This document shows, piece after piece, positions 26,282 to 34,858 of a DNA stretch of 64,000 nucleotides; the stretch's first letter is position 1, and every line of letters starts with the position of its first letter. The notes beneath the pieces were generated by a model. It did not search any database. It saw only the letters and a list, made by a program, of their open reading frames with translations, and was not told where the DNA came from. Source of the DNA: Rhodothermia bacterium (GTDB taxonomy: Bacteria; Bacteroidota; Rhodothermia; Balneolales; Balneolaceae); the NCBI GenBank assembly GCA_030427885.1, contig JAUICM010000011.1, positions 1 through 64,000 of the forward strand. Reading direction: 5' to 3'. A program made the position numbers and the translations under genes.

Positions 26282-27361
26282 TCAATTGGGAGTTGAGTCA
26301 GAAATCAACTTCTCTGTTAATTGTTTGTTCGCCTTCGGAAAGGGATACTCTTCCAGTTCCGATATATCCACCCACCGTATCTCCTGACTGCTTTTGGGTT
26401 TGGGTTCACCGGATAGCAGCTTACAGTTCCAGGCATGAAGAGTAATAGAGAAATGTGAATAGACATGCTTCAGGCTCATAAACTCTTTGAAGGCATGCAC
26501 TTTAACCCCAAGTTCTTCCAGTAATTCACGTTCTACTGTTTGTTGTATGCTTTCGCCTTCTTCCTGCTTACCGCCTGGGAATTCCCATAGTCCACCCAGC
26601 ATCACGTTTTCTGGTCTGAGGGCGATAAGTACTTTTCCATCTTCCCGTTCAATGATACCTACCCCAATATGTTTATGAGGTTTTTTCTTAGCGGGTGATT
26701 TGTATGGGATGGTATCTGTTTTGGCCATTTTAGTGGCTACACACCCCGAGAAAATAGGACATTCTTCACAGTTGGGTTTAGTAGGAGTACAAACGACCGA
26801 TCCGATCTCCATCAATCCCTGGTTAAACTCAGCAGGATTTTCATGGCTGATCAATTCATTCACATGTGCCTGAACCTGTTTGGTGGTTCCGGTCTTTCGA
26901 ACATCCTCTTCGATCCCGAAATATCGGGTGATCACCCGGATCACATTTCCGTCAACTACTGCGTTGGGTTTTCCAAAAGCGATACTGGTTATTGCAGCAG
27001 CGGTATAAGGACCGATTCCTTTTAATTTTATGATCTCATCGTATTCTTCCGGAAGCTTTCCGTCAAAATCCTCAACGATCATCTTAGAGGCAGCATGCAA
27101 ATTACGGGCCCGACTGTAATATCCTAATCCTTCCCAGGCTTTTAGGACTTTCTGCTGCGGAGCTTCGGCCAGATCATAAACAGTGGGGAATTGAGAAATA
27201 AAATTCTCAAAATAAGGCCATGCCTGATCAACCCGTGTTTGCTGAAGCATGATCTCCGAGATCCAGATCTTGTATGGGTCTTTAGTTTCCCGCCAGGGCA
27301 TTTCACGACGGTGCTCCGCGAACCAGTTCAATATCTGTTCTGCAAATTGAGCTTCGGTCAC
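26282..27361 (-). CDS. mutY: A/G-specific adenine glycosylase
   Basis: Removes adenine mispaired with 8-oxoguanine in base excision repair. The 359-residue protein has the catalytic Glu36 in SEIMLQQT, the helix-hairpin-helix LKGIGPYTA, Asp137 in VVDGNV, and the [4Fe-4S] ligands Cys191-x6-Cys198-x2-Cys201-x5-Cys207. A C-terminal Nudix-like 8-oxoG recognition domain keeps a full Nudix box (264-286), which is often degenerate in MutY. The start is GTG. It lies 6 bp after the Ig-domain gene on the same strand. Confidence 0.96.
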   Translation of the reverse strand: MTEAQFAEQILNWFAEHRREMPWRETKDPYKIWISEIMLQQTRVDQAWPYFENFISQFPTVYDLAEAPQQKVLKAWEGLGYYSRARNLHAASKMIVEDFDGKLPEEYDEIIKLKGIGPYTAAAITSIAFGKPNAVVDGNVIRVITRYFGIEEDVRKTGTTKQVQAHVNELISHENPAEFNQGLMEIGSVVCTPTKPNCEECPIFSGCVATKMAKTDTIPYKSPAKKKPHKHIGVGIIEREDGKVLIALRPENVMLGGLWEFPGGKQEEGESIQQTVERELLEELGVKVHAFKEFMSLKHVYSHFSITLHAWNCKLLSGEPKPKSSQEIRWVDISELEEYPFPKANKQLTEKLISDSTPN

Positions 27362-27367
27362 AGTTGG

Positions 27368-28909
27368 TTACTGACCTCCGCCGGAAATATCGATCACATT
27401 CAGGGTGATGTCCTGAGAGGAAGCAGCACCAAGTTCATCGGTGGCAATTACGCGGAAAGTTGATTCACCAACCTGTCGTTCTGTGGGGGTCCATTTGAAT
27501 AAACCGGTTTGTTCATCCAGTGTTGCTCCGTCGGGAAGATCAACTCCCAGGTAGCGAATGATGGAATTGGCAGGATTTTCAGGATCTACTGCGTTCAGTT
27601 GTAATTGATACGGGTCGTTTACTACAATAGATGATGAACGGACCGGACTAAATCGGGGGGGAGCGTTAAAGGTTCGAACATCAACCGTAAATCGTGTACT
27701 ATCGATCTGTCCGTTTGAGTTATTTGCTATGATAGTGAAAGAATTATATCCCACCTGATTGACTGTTGGCTGCCAGTAAAAGCCTTGTCCTTTGATCGTA
27801 GCATTACCAATATTTGAGTGGTAAGTAAACTCAACATCATTAGCTGGATAGTTTCCTTCGAGCTCTATTCCCAATAGTAATGGTTTTGGGTAAGTGAGAA
27901 CAAGGTTATTGATTGGTTTCAGCTTGAAAACACCTGAAACAGGAACATTCTGATTGGTCTGAGTGGAACTGGTGATCTTGAGTGGCCCAAGTTTGTTGTA
28001 AACACTTATCCAGACGTTATAGCCACTCTTGGTGATGAAATTCCCGGCTGATGCATCTTCTTTCCAGGGAATAAAAGGACGTTCGTTTTCGGAAACCCAG
28101 ACTTTTCCGGATATACCTCTCACAAACAGTCGGTTTCTCCAGTTTATCAGATCTGATATTTTCTCGCCAACAGCACCGATCCGTTTCCCAAGACCATTCG
28201 AGTTTACTTCAAAAACTTCTCCACGGTTAGTGGCACCCCAAATAAGTCCTTCATCAAGAAAGATCCTGTGAATCTGAGTACTGAGTCCAACAGTAGAGGA
28301 AAATTCAAGTGTTGAATCTTCGGATGTAAAAACGTGAATACGCGAATTGTCTGTTAACACAAAAAGCTGGTTCCCAATTAGAGAGGAAGCGACGTCTAAC
28401 ACATTCGCTCTGCCTATCACATCATTTGCGATGATCTCGGCTTCCGTGTCTACTGTTTCGGGAGTTTCAAGTGAAAGCTTACCAAGTCCGGCTGAACCCA
28501 GCGCGATGAAAAGTTCATTTTTGAGTCGCGCAATTCCTTTTGGTACTTCTGGCAACAGGGTAGATGAATACACACCTAATACTGAAGTTGGCTCCAGGAC
28601 AGTAAGTCGTTTGGTATCACCATAGAGATAAGCAAAACGGATATCAGTCTCGATTTTATCACCTCTTCGCTGCATCCCCGACGAAGTGTAAAGCCATTGA
28701 AGTGAATCGGCATAGACACGAAAAACAGCCATTCCTTCCGATTCTGAAAGAGCATACAGGTGTGATGTGGAGGCTTGTAAGGCTTTTAAGTTCGGGATAG
28801 TGAGCAGTCGGTTGTAATCCTGAACAACCTGGGATTGGGCGTTAACGAACCCGCTGAAGGCAGATGATACTACAAATAAAGCAAATAGGTGTTTTATCAG
28901 TTTCCGCAT
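27368..28909 (-). CDS. Exported protein with propeller-like region and cadherin/Ig-type domains
   Basis: A 513-residue protein with a signal peptide (VNAQS cleavage region). Residues about 25-310 read as repeated short strands of a beta-propeller (LKALQASTSHLYALSESEG, LIGNQLFVLTDNSRIHVF, LFVRGISGKVWVS). Residues about 320-513 hold two Ig/cadherin-like repeats, including DGATLDEQTGLFKWTPTE, typical of putative-Ig (He_PIG) domains. No T9SS C-terminal domain is present, so it may stay periplasmic. Its function is unknown. It is downstream of the SDR gene, separated by 6 bp, and upstream of mutY. Confidence 0.65.
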   Translation of the reverse strand: MRKLIKHLFALFVVSSAFSGFVNAQSQVVQDYNRLLTIPNLKALQASTSHLYALSESEGMAVFRVYADSLQWLYTSSGMQRRGDKIETDIRFAYLYGDTKRLTVLEPTSVLGVYSSTLLPEVPKGIARLKNELFIALGSAGLGKLSLETPETVDTEAEIIANDVIGRANVLDVASSLIGNQLFVLTDNSRIHVFTSEDSTLEFSSTVGLSTQIHRIFLDEGLIWGATNRGEVFEVNSNGLGKRIGAVGEKISDLINWRNRLFVRGISGKVWVSENERPFIPWKEDASAGNFITKSGYNVWISVYNKLGPLKITSSTQTNQNVPVSGVFKLKPINNLVLTYPKPLLLGIELEGNYPANDVEFTYHSNIGNATIKGQGFYWQPTVNQVGYNSFTIIANNSNGQIDSTRFTVDVRTFNAPPRFSPVRSSSIVVNDPYQLQLNAVDPENPANSIIRYLGVDLPDGATLDEQTGLFKWTPTERQVGESTFRVIATDELGAASSQDITLNVIDISGGGQ

Positions 28910-28915
28910 AGATGA

Positions 28916-29893
28916 TTATAGCCAATTGTGTTTTTTATACCAACGAATGGTTCTGGAGATCCCTTCCTGAATGCTGATCTTAGGAGCGTATCCGAGTTCT
29001 TCGATGGCTTTATTGGAAGAACAAACCCACTCGAGCACCATCTCATTAGCTTTTTCTTTGTTTACAACGGGGTATTTGCCAAATAATGATGCGCCACCTT
29101 CAATAACTGCAGCGATCTTTTTAACCCAATCAGGTTTCAATTTCAAAGTTAGTGGTTTTTTGTTCAATACTATAGAAGTGATCTCACGGATCTCATTCCA
29201 TGAATATGAATCCCGGGGGCCACCAAGGTAATAGGTATGTATTCCAGTGTCTGTTTTTTTTGAAGCAAGCATAATTCCGTCGACCAGATCCGAAACGTAT
29301 ACCATTGAAACCAAAGGATGGTTCCCGTCACCAACAATTGGACATAATCCTTTGGAAAAAGTTTTAAAGAAGGTGTAGATATCTGTTTCTCGCGGGCCAT
29401 ATACAGCGGGCGGGCGGATGATCTTAATGCTGTCGGAACTGCGTGCTACTTTATGGATCATTTCCTCCATTGCTTTCTTTGATTCGCCATACATACTCAC
29501 CGGCTTCATCGGTTCATCTTCCTTTTTGGGGATTCCTGAACTGGGTCCGGCTCCTGCAAGGGAAGAGAGGATCACAAAGTTCTTTACTCCTTTCTTTTGA
29601 GCGAGCCTGATCAGATTTTCGGTGGCATCCACATTTGAGCGCGTGAATTCCTTTTGTGACTTCGCCATGAGTACAGCTGCATTATGGAAAACGATATCCA
29701 CATCATCAAGAGCTTTACTGATCTCAGTGATAGCTGTAAGATCTCCTTTAACTTTTGTAAAGGTCTTTCCGGAAAGCCATTTATCGGAACTCCGCACCAA
29801 ACATCGTACTTCAGAGTAGTCTCCTGACGATATTAATTGTTCGACAAGATGACTGCCAACAAAACCTGTTCCGCCGGTAACAAAGGCTTTCAT
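28916..29893 (-). CDS. Extended SDR (NAD-dependent epimerase/dehydratase), candidate ceramide reductase
   Basis: A 325-residue extended short-chain dehydrogenase: the Rossmann motif TGGTGFVGSHL at the N-terminus, the catalytic YGESK (YxxxK), and IRPPAVYGPRETD. Sequence alone gives a general epimerase/3-beta-HSD-like reductase. Its position, divergent from two glycosyltransferases, a serine palmitoyltransferase and a GNAT protein, fits the ceramide reductase (CerR) of bacterial sphingolipid pathways, which is this type of enzyme. That role is inferred. The start region is shared with the divergent GT gene (104 bp). Confidence 0.8.
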   Translation of the reverse strand: MKAFVTGGTGFVGSHLVEQLISSGDYSEVRCLVRSSDKWLSGKTFTKVKGDLTAITEISKALDDVDIVFHNAAVLMAKSQKEFTRSNVDATENLIRLAQKKGVKNFVILSSLAGAGPSSGIPKKEDEPMKPVSMYGESKKAMEEMIHKVARSSDSIKIIRPPAVYGPRETDIYTFFKTFSKGLCPIVGDGNHPLVSMVYVSDLVDGIMLASKKTDTGIHTYYLGGPRDSYSWNEIREITSIVLNKKPLTLKLKPDWVKKIAAVIEGGASLFGKYPVVNKEKANEMVLEWVCSSNKAIEELGYAPKISIQEGISRTIRWYKKHNWL

Positions 29894-29997
29894 AAATGTG
29901 TATATTAAGAAGATTAATTAAGTGAGAAATTCGAGCAGAATTTGTAGCCCTCCACAAAGCCGGAAGATACGAATCTGGTCTTTGCTTTTAAACTTTT

Positions 29998-31158
29998 ATG
30001 GCGGAACTAAGAGTAGCCCTTTTTACAGGTAATTATAACCATATCAGAGATGGAGTTTCTCTGACCCTGAACAGGTTGGTTGAATATTTAGAAAGCAGGA
30101 ATATTCCGGTTCTTGTATTTGGGCCAAGCAGTAAGGATCCTGATATTAAAGACCACCCGGGGGAGCTCGTTGTCACTCCTTCCATTCCAATGCTGGTACC
30201 CGGAAGAGATGAGTACAGAATCGCGACCCGTTTCCCAAGAAGTGCAAAAAAAAGGCTCGAAGAATTCAACCCAACTTTGATTCATGTGGCTACGCCGGAT
30301 GGTCTTGGTATAGGAGCTGTCCGTTGGGCAAAGAAGCATAATGTGCCATTGGTTACCTCATATCACACTCACTTTCTGAGCTACACCAAATACTATAAAT
30401 TCTACCTTGAACCATTTAAGTATCCATTCAAAATGATGATGCTCTGGTTCTACCGCCAGTTTGAGCATACCTATGTTCCAACTCCATCCATGATCGAAGA
30501 GCTTAAGAACGAAGGCATCAAAGCGAATATGAAGATCTGGGCCAGGGGTATCAATACGACATTATTTTCTCCCGAAAAAAGGGACATGGGATGGAGACGA
30601 AGTGTGGGCTTTGCTGATGATGATATTGTGGTCAGTTTTGTTTCAAGATTAGTGTGGGAAAAAGAACTGGGTACATTTATCGAAGCCATTAAAGAGTTGA
30701 AAAAGAAGAATTCTAAGGTTAGGGCCTTGGTTGTCGGGGATGGACCAGCGGGTGAAGAAGCGCAGGAATTGCTACCAATAGCTCATTTTACGGGTTTTGC
30801 AACAGGGGAAGATCTGGCCAGAGCATACGCCAGCAGCGATATTTTTCTATTTCCATCACATACAGAAACTTTTGGCAATGTAACGCTGGAGGCAATGGCG
30901 AGTGGACTACCGTGCCTGGTTGCAGATGCTATCGGCAGTAAGTCTCTGGTGGATGATGGTGTGAATGGGTTTCTTGCCAATCAACAGGATGTGAAAGACT
31001 TTTCCGATAAGTTAGAGAAACTGGTATCTGATGCTGATCTGAGAGCCCGGATGGGTAAAGCTTCCCGTGATAAAGCGATGGAGTATCAGTGGGAAAGGAT
31101 CAATGGTGGTTTGGTGGAAAACTATCTGGAAGTATTAAATAAGCACGAAACAAAATAA
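29998..31158 (+). CDS. GT4 glycosyltransferase (MgtA/SqdX-like)
   Basis: A 386-residue GT-B glycosyltransferase. The N-terminus has VALFTGNYNHIRDGVS with a following SYHTHF motif, as in GDP-mannose-dependent and sulfoquinovosyl (SqdX-like) transferases. The C-terminal domain has VSFVSRLVWEKELGTF and the nucleotide-sugar EX7E motif in HTETFGNVTLEAMASGLP. It is likely a cytoplasmic, membrane-associated enzyme that glycosylates a lipid. The downstream GT4, sphingolipid synthase and acyltransferase make ceramide a reasonable acceptor; this is inference. Confidence 0.85.
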   Translation: MAELRVALFTGNYNHIRDGVSLTLNRLVEYLESRNIPVLVFGPSSKDPDIKDHPGELVVTPSIPMLVPGRDEYRIATRFPRSAKKRLEEFNPTLIHVATPDGLGIGAVRWAKKHNVPLVTSYHTHFLSYTKYYKFYLEPFKYPFKMMMLWFYRQFEHTYVPTPSMIEELKNEGIKANMKIWARGINTTLFSPEKRDMGWRRSVGFADDDIVVSFVSRLVWEKELGTFIEAIKELKKKNSKVRALVVGDGPAGEEAQELLPIAHFTGFATGEDLARAYASSDIFLFPSHTETFGNVTLEAMASGLPCLVADAIGSKSLVDDGVNGFLANQQDVKDFSDKLEKLVSDADLRARMGKASRDKAMEYQWERINGGLVENYLEVLNKHETK

Positions 31159-31164
31159 GCGGGT

Positions 31165-32298
31165 TTGAGGATACTTTATATATCACATCTTCATCCGCCG
31201 GAAGGGGCACCACTTAAGAGTATTGGTGGTATGCAGCGTGTAAGTATGCAATTGGTTAAGGAACTTGAAGCCCGGGATGATATTGAAATAAAAACGATCA
31301 TCCAGCATGCTCCATGGAAAGGAATTGAGATCAGAACAACCTTCTTTCTTTTGAAGCTGGTATTCAAACTTCCAAAGATCGTTGAGGAATTTAAGCCGGA
31401 TGTGATCCTGTTCTCATCAATGGTCACAGCAAGTCTGGCCCGATTCACCAGAAAGAAGATCAATGTTCCAATGGTTACTATTAATCATGGGCAGGACGTT
31501 AAGATGCCCATCGGCTTTTATCAAAAGCATGTACCCAAAGTGTTTGAAGCTTTGGATGGTGTGATATCTGTTTCCAGAGCTACCCGGGAGGAATGCATCA
31601 AAAGAGGAATGGATCCGGAAAAAGGGGTTGCGCTGCCCAATGGGTTTAATATGAGTAATTTGAAAAATACTCCTGATAAAGAGCAATCCCGACAGGCCAT
31701 GGAGGATGCTTTCTCCTTTGATCTTATTGGAAAGAAACTGCTCCTTACTGTTGGCCGACAGGTGAAAAGAAAGGGGCACGAATGGTTTATAAAAGAGGTG
31801 TTCACTAAAATTAAATCGGATGTTGTTTACCTGGCAATTGGAGATGGTCCGGAACATCAGAATTTGAAAGACACCTGGTCAGAGCTTCCATATCGGGGTA
31901 AGATTTTTTTGGTGGGAAAGCAGCCAGACGAGATCTTAAAAAAAGCATATGCAGCCGCGGATGTTTTTATCATGCCGAATATTCCGGTACCGGGAGATAT
32001 GGAAGGTTTTGGAATTGTTTTACTGGAGGCTAATTTATCTTCAACTCCTGCGATAGCAGCTGACCTGGAGGGTATTAAGGATGTAGTGAAGGATGGAGAA
32101 AACGGGTATAAAGTACCTGTAAGAGATGCAGATCAGTTCGCTGCAAAAGTAGATCAGGTTCTGGGGGATGAGTACGATGAGCTCAGTATAAGAAGCAGAA
32201 ACTTCGTGGAAGAAAACTTTACTTGGAATAAAGTTGCTGAGCAGTATATTTATTACCTTAACGGAGTTATTGGAAACTACGGAACAAAGCGGAACTAG
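31165..32298 (+). CDS. GT4 glycosyltransferase
   Basis: A 377-residue GT-B protein starting at TTG (31165), 6 bp after the preceding stop. It starts MRILYISHLHPPEG and has the glycine-rich SIGGMQRVS donor/acceptor loop and the EX7E motif in MEGFGIVLLEANLSS. GDGPEHQNL and VGKQPDEIL mark the C-terminal Rossmann half. Similar to GT4 enzymes that extend lipid-linked glycans. It likely acts after the first transferase on the same lipid. Confidence 0.85.
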   Translation: MRILYISHLHPPEGAPLKSIGGMQRVSMQLVKELEARDDIEIKTIIQHAPWKGIEIRTTFFLLKLVFKLPKIVEEFKPDVILFSSMVTASLARFTRKKINVPMVTINHGQDVKMPIGFYQKHVPKVFEALDGVISVSRATREECIKRGMDPEKGVALPNGFNMSNLKNTPDKEQSRQAMEDAFSFDLIGKKLLLTVGRQVKRKGHEWFIKEVFTKIKSDVVYLAIGDGPEHQNLKDTWSELPYRGKIFLVGKQPDEILKKAYAAADVFIMPNIPVPGDMEGFGIVLLEANLSSTPAIAADLEGIKDVVKDGENGYKVPVRDADQFAAKVDQVLGDEYDELSIRSRNFVEENFTWNKVAEQYIYYLNGVIGNYGTKRN

Positions 32299-32382
32299 CA
32301 GTATCTTTACACTAATTTGATGACAAATTAATACTGCCTATATTTCGATGTTTATTCAGAAAAATTGCTAAGGATATACCGC

Positions 32383-33615
32383 ATGGGCGATAATAGAAAG
32401 GAAGCCAAAAACGATATTTTTTCAAAAGCATTTGGCTTTACTGAAGCTGACGAAGTAAGAGAAATGGGCTTATACCCATTCTTCAAGCCTTTGGAAGCGA
32501 CTGACGGAACAATTGTGGAGATCGAAGGTCATGAAGTTATCATGGCTGGTTCCAACAACTACTTAGGGCTTACCAACGACCCACGGACTATCGAAGCAGC
32601 CCAAAAGGCTCTTACAAAATATGGAACCGGTTGTACTGGCTCCAGATTTCTAAATGGTACTCTCGATATTCACTTAGAGCTGGAAGAAAAACTGGCTACT
32701 TTCATGAGGAAGGAAGCCTGTGTTCTTTTCAGTACCGGATACCAGACCAATGAAGGCACTATTCAGACTATTGCGGGTCGTAATGATATTATCTTTTCCG
32801 ATAAGGATAACCATGCCTGTATCGTAGTTGGAACCCAATGCTCTGTGGCTGAGACCAAAAGATATGGTCATAATGACATGGCTCAACTCCGTAAGCAACT
32901 TGAACGTTCTGATCCGAATGCCGGTAAAATAATAATCAGTGATGGCGTGTTTTCGATGTCGGGAACCCTTGCTAAAATTCCTGAGCTTGTTTCACTTGCA
33001 AAAGAATTCGGAGCACGCTTGTATCTGGATGATGCTCATGCAGTAGGTGTTATTGGAGATGGAGGACGTGGATCGGCTTCTGTGTTTGGATTACTTGATG
33101 AAGTTGATCTTGTAAGTGGAACTTTCTCAAAATCTTTTGCATCACTTGGTGGATTTCTGGTTGGGGATCGTTCTGTAATAGAATATGTAAGACATCATTC
33201 TCCAGCTCATATTTTTAGTGCTTCTATGCCTCCGGCAAATGTTGCCACTGTATTGAAGGCTCTTGAGATTCTGCAGGAAGAGCCAGAAAGACTTGCAAGA
33301 CTCGAAGAGATCTCAGTATATATGAGGACAGAATTAAAGAAGCTTGGCTTCAACGTATGGACCAGCCAAAGCCCGATCATTCCTATTGTAATAGGTGAAC
33401 AAATGGAATGCTTCAAATTCTGGAAAGATCTTTTTGAGGAAGGAGTATATACTAATGCGGTAATTCCTCCGGCAGTGCCTCCTGGTCAGGCTTTATTGAG
33501 AACAAGCTATTCTGCAAGTCATACTGATGATCATCTGAACAGGATCCTCGAAGCGTTTAGAAAAATTGGTATCAAACATGGATTGATCGATAACAACGGT
33601 CATTCCGCAAAATAA
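32383..33615 (+). CDS. spt: Serine palmitoyltransferase-like alpha-oxoamine synthase
   Basis: A PLP enzyme of 410 residues that condenses an acyl thioester with an amino acid. The PLP lysine sits in SGTFSKSFASLGGF (Lys250), the form typical of bacterial serine palmitoyltransferases. GTGCTGSRFLNGTL and LYLDDAHAVGVIG are also conserved. ATG 32383 has AAGGA 8 bp upstream, so the 6 extra upstream codons (TTG) are dropped. Serine palmitoyltransferase makes 3-ketosphinganine, the first step of sphingolipid synthesis. 8-amino-7-oxononanoate synthase or glycine C-acetyltransferase are alternatives, but no biotin genes are nearby. Confidence 0.85.
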   Translation: MGDNRKEAKNDIFSKAFGFTEADEVREMGLYPFFKPLEATDGTIVEIEGHEVIMAGSNNYLGLTNDPRTIEAAQKALTKYGTGCTGSRFLNGTLDIHLELEEKLATFMRKEACVLFSTGYQTNEGTIQTIAGRNDIIFSDKDNHACIVVGTQCSVAETKRYGHNDMAQLRKQLERSDPNAGKIIISDGVFSMSGTLAKIPELVSLAKEFGARLYLDDAHAVGVIGDGGRGSASVFGLLDEVDLVSGTFSKSFASLGGFLVGDRSVIEYVRHHSPAHIFSASMPPANVATVLKALEILQEEPERLARLEEISVYMRTELKKLGFNVWTSQSPIIPIVIGEQMECFKFWKDLFEEGVYTNAVIPPAVPPGQALLRTSYSASHTDDHLNRILEAFRKIGIKHGLIDNNGHSAK

Positions 33616-33628
33616 ATCTTTTTCAAAT

Positions 33629-34750
33629 ATGAGTACGAGCGGAGTAACCGTTGTCACAACAGATAGCGAGCGAAAGCAGTTCATAGATTTTCAGTATACA
33701 CACTATGCAACGGATGGTCATTTTATACCACCGCTCAGAATGGATCAGAAGAAACTGATTGATGAGAAAAAGAATCCTTTCTACCAAAACGCAGAAATCA
33801 AGCTTTTTCTGGCTGAACATAATGGTGAGATAGCCGGAAGAATTGGAGCAGTTGTTGATCACCGTTTCAATGAATATCACAACACCAAGACCGGGCATTT
33901 TGCTTTTTTTGAATGCATAGATCATCAACCCACAGCTGATCTTTTACTTCGGGTAGCAGAAGACTGGCTCCGCGATAAGGGAATGGAGGATGTTCTCGGG
34001 CCCACAGCTCCCGGAATGATGGATGTTATCGGTTTTCTGGTGGATGGCTTTGATAAAGACCCCTACATTCTCATGCCTTACACAAAACCGTTTTATGAAA
34101 AACTGGTTACGAATGCCGGGTATAAAGGAGAGATGGACTTGCTGGCGTATATCGTTCATAAAGATACCGTTTCACTGGAGCGGGGACAGCGGGCAAAAGA
34201 GATCGTAAAAAGAAGAATTCCAGGTTTGGTTGTACGACCAGTGAATCTGAAGAATATTAAGTCGGAGATAGATATCGTCGGAGATATTTACAACGAGACC
34301 TGGAAAAATAACTGGGGTTTTCTTCCTATAACCAAAGAAGAGTTTGCAGCACTGGCAGAAGACCTGAAGTTAGTGCTTGACCCCGACCTTGCCCATATCG
34401 CTGAAGTAGATGGAAAACCGGTGGCCTTTTCGGTGGGTATCCCCGATCTGAATCAGATTTTCAAAACTATGGACGGTAAGTTATTTCCATTCGGCATTTT
34501 CAAGATCCTGTTTCAGAGAAAGAAGATAAACCGTTTCAGAACTGCGTTGATGGGTGTGATACCTGAATATCAGGGAAAAGGAATTGATGCCTTATTACAT
34601 CAGGCTGCCATTGAGAAAGCACTTCCCCGGGGAATTCATGAATCAGAATTAAGCTGGATCCTCGGGAATAATCAGGAAATGATACGGGTAGCGGAGAAGA
34701 TCGGTGGGCGACTGGATAAGACCTACCGGATGTTCAGTAAAAAGCTGTAA
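33629..34750 (+). CDS. GNAT-like N-acyltransferase, candidate bacterial ceramide synthase
   Basis: A 373-residue protein with an N-terminal GNAT-like half (LFLAEHNGEIAGRIGAV, DVLGPTAPGMMDVIGFLVDGF) and a C-terminal GNAT-like core (VIPEYQGKGIDALLHQ). It starts 13 bp after the serine palmitoyltransferase stop, so the two are probably co-translated. In Caulobacter the bacterial ceramide synthase (bCerS) is a GNAT-type enzyme encoded near serine palmitoyltransferase. That makes N-acylation of sphinganine the best guess, but the substrate is not visible in the sequence. Confidence 0.7.
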   Translation: MSTSGVTVVTTDSERKQFIDFQYTHYATDGHFIPPLRMDQKKLIDEKKNPFYQNAEIKLFLAEHNGEIAGRIGAVVDHRFNEYHNTKTGHFAFFECIDHQPTADLLLRVAEDWLRDKGMEDVLGPTAPGMMDVIGFLVDGFDKDPYILMPYTKPFYEKLVTNAGYKGEMDLLAYIVHKDTVSLERGQRAKEIVKRRIPGLVVRPVNLKNIKSEIDIVGDIYNETWKNNWGFLPITKEEFAALAEDLKLVLDPDLAHIAEVDGKPVAFSVGIPDLNQIFKTMDGKLFPFGIFKILFQRKKINRFRTALMGVIPEYQGKGIDALLHQAAIEKALPRGIHESELSWILGNNQEMIRVAEKIGGRLDKTYRMFSKKL

Positions 34751-34829
34751 GCTTCATCCGTTTTTCATACTAATTCATCATTTATAGAAAGTCTTTCTTA
34801 AGCACGCCAAAGCGTTGTTAAAATTGCTA

Positions 34830-34837
34830 TATTTTTG
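34830..34837 (+). promoter_or_regulatory. Putative -7 box of fumC
   Basis: TATTTTTG matches TAnnTTTG, 21 bp before the fumC ATG. AGGAG lies 2 bp before that ATG. No well-spaced TTG was found. Confidence 0.35.
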
Positions 34838-34858
34838 AGTCATTAAAATTTAGGAGAC

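Noticed and set aside
31417-31857. 146-residue minus-strand frame in the GT4 gene
   Set aside because: Antisense shadow of a clear glycosyltransferase reading frame, no domain signature.
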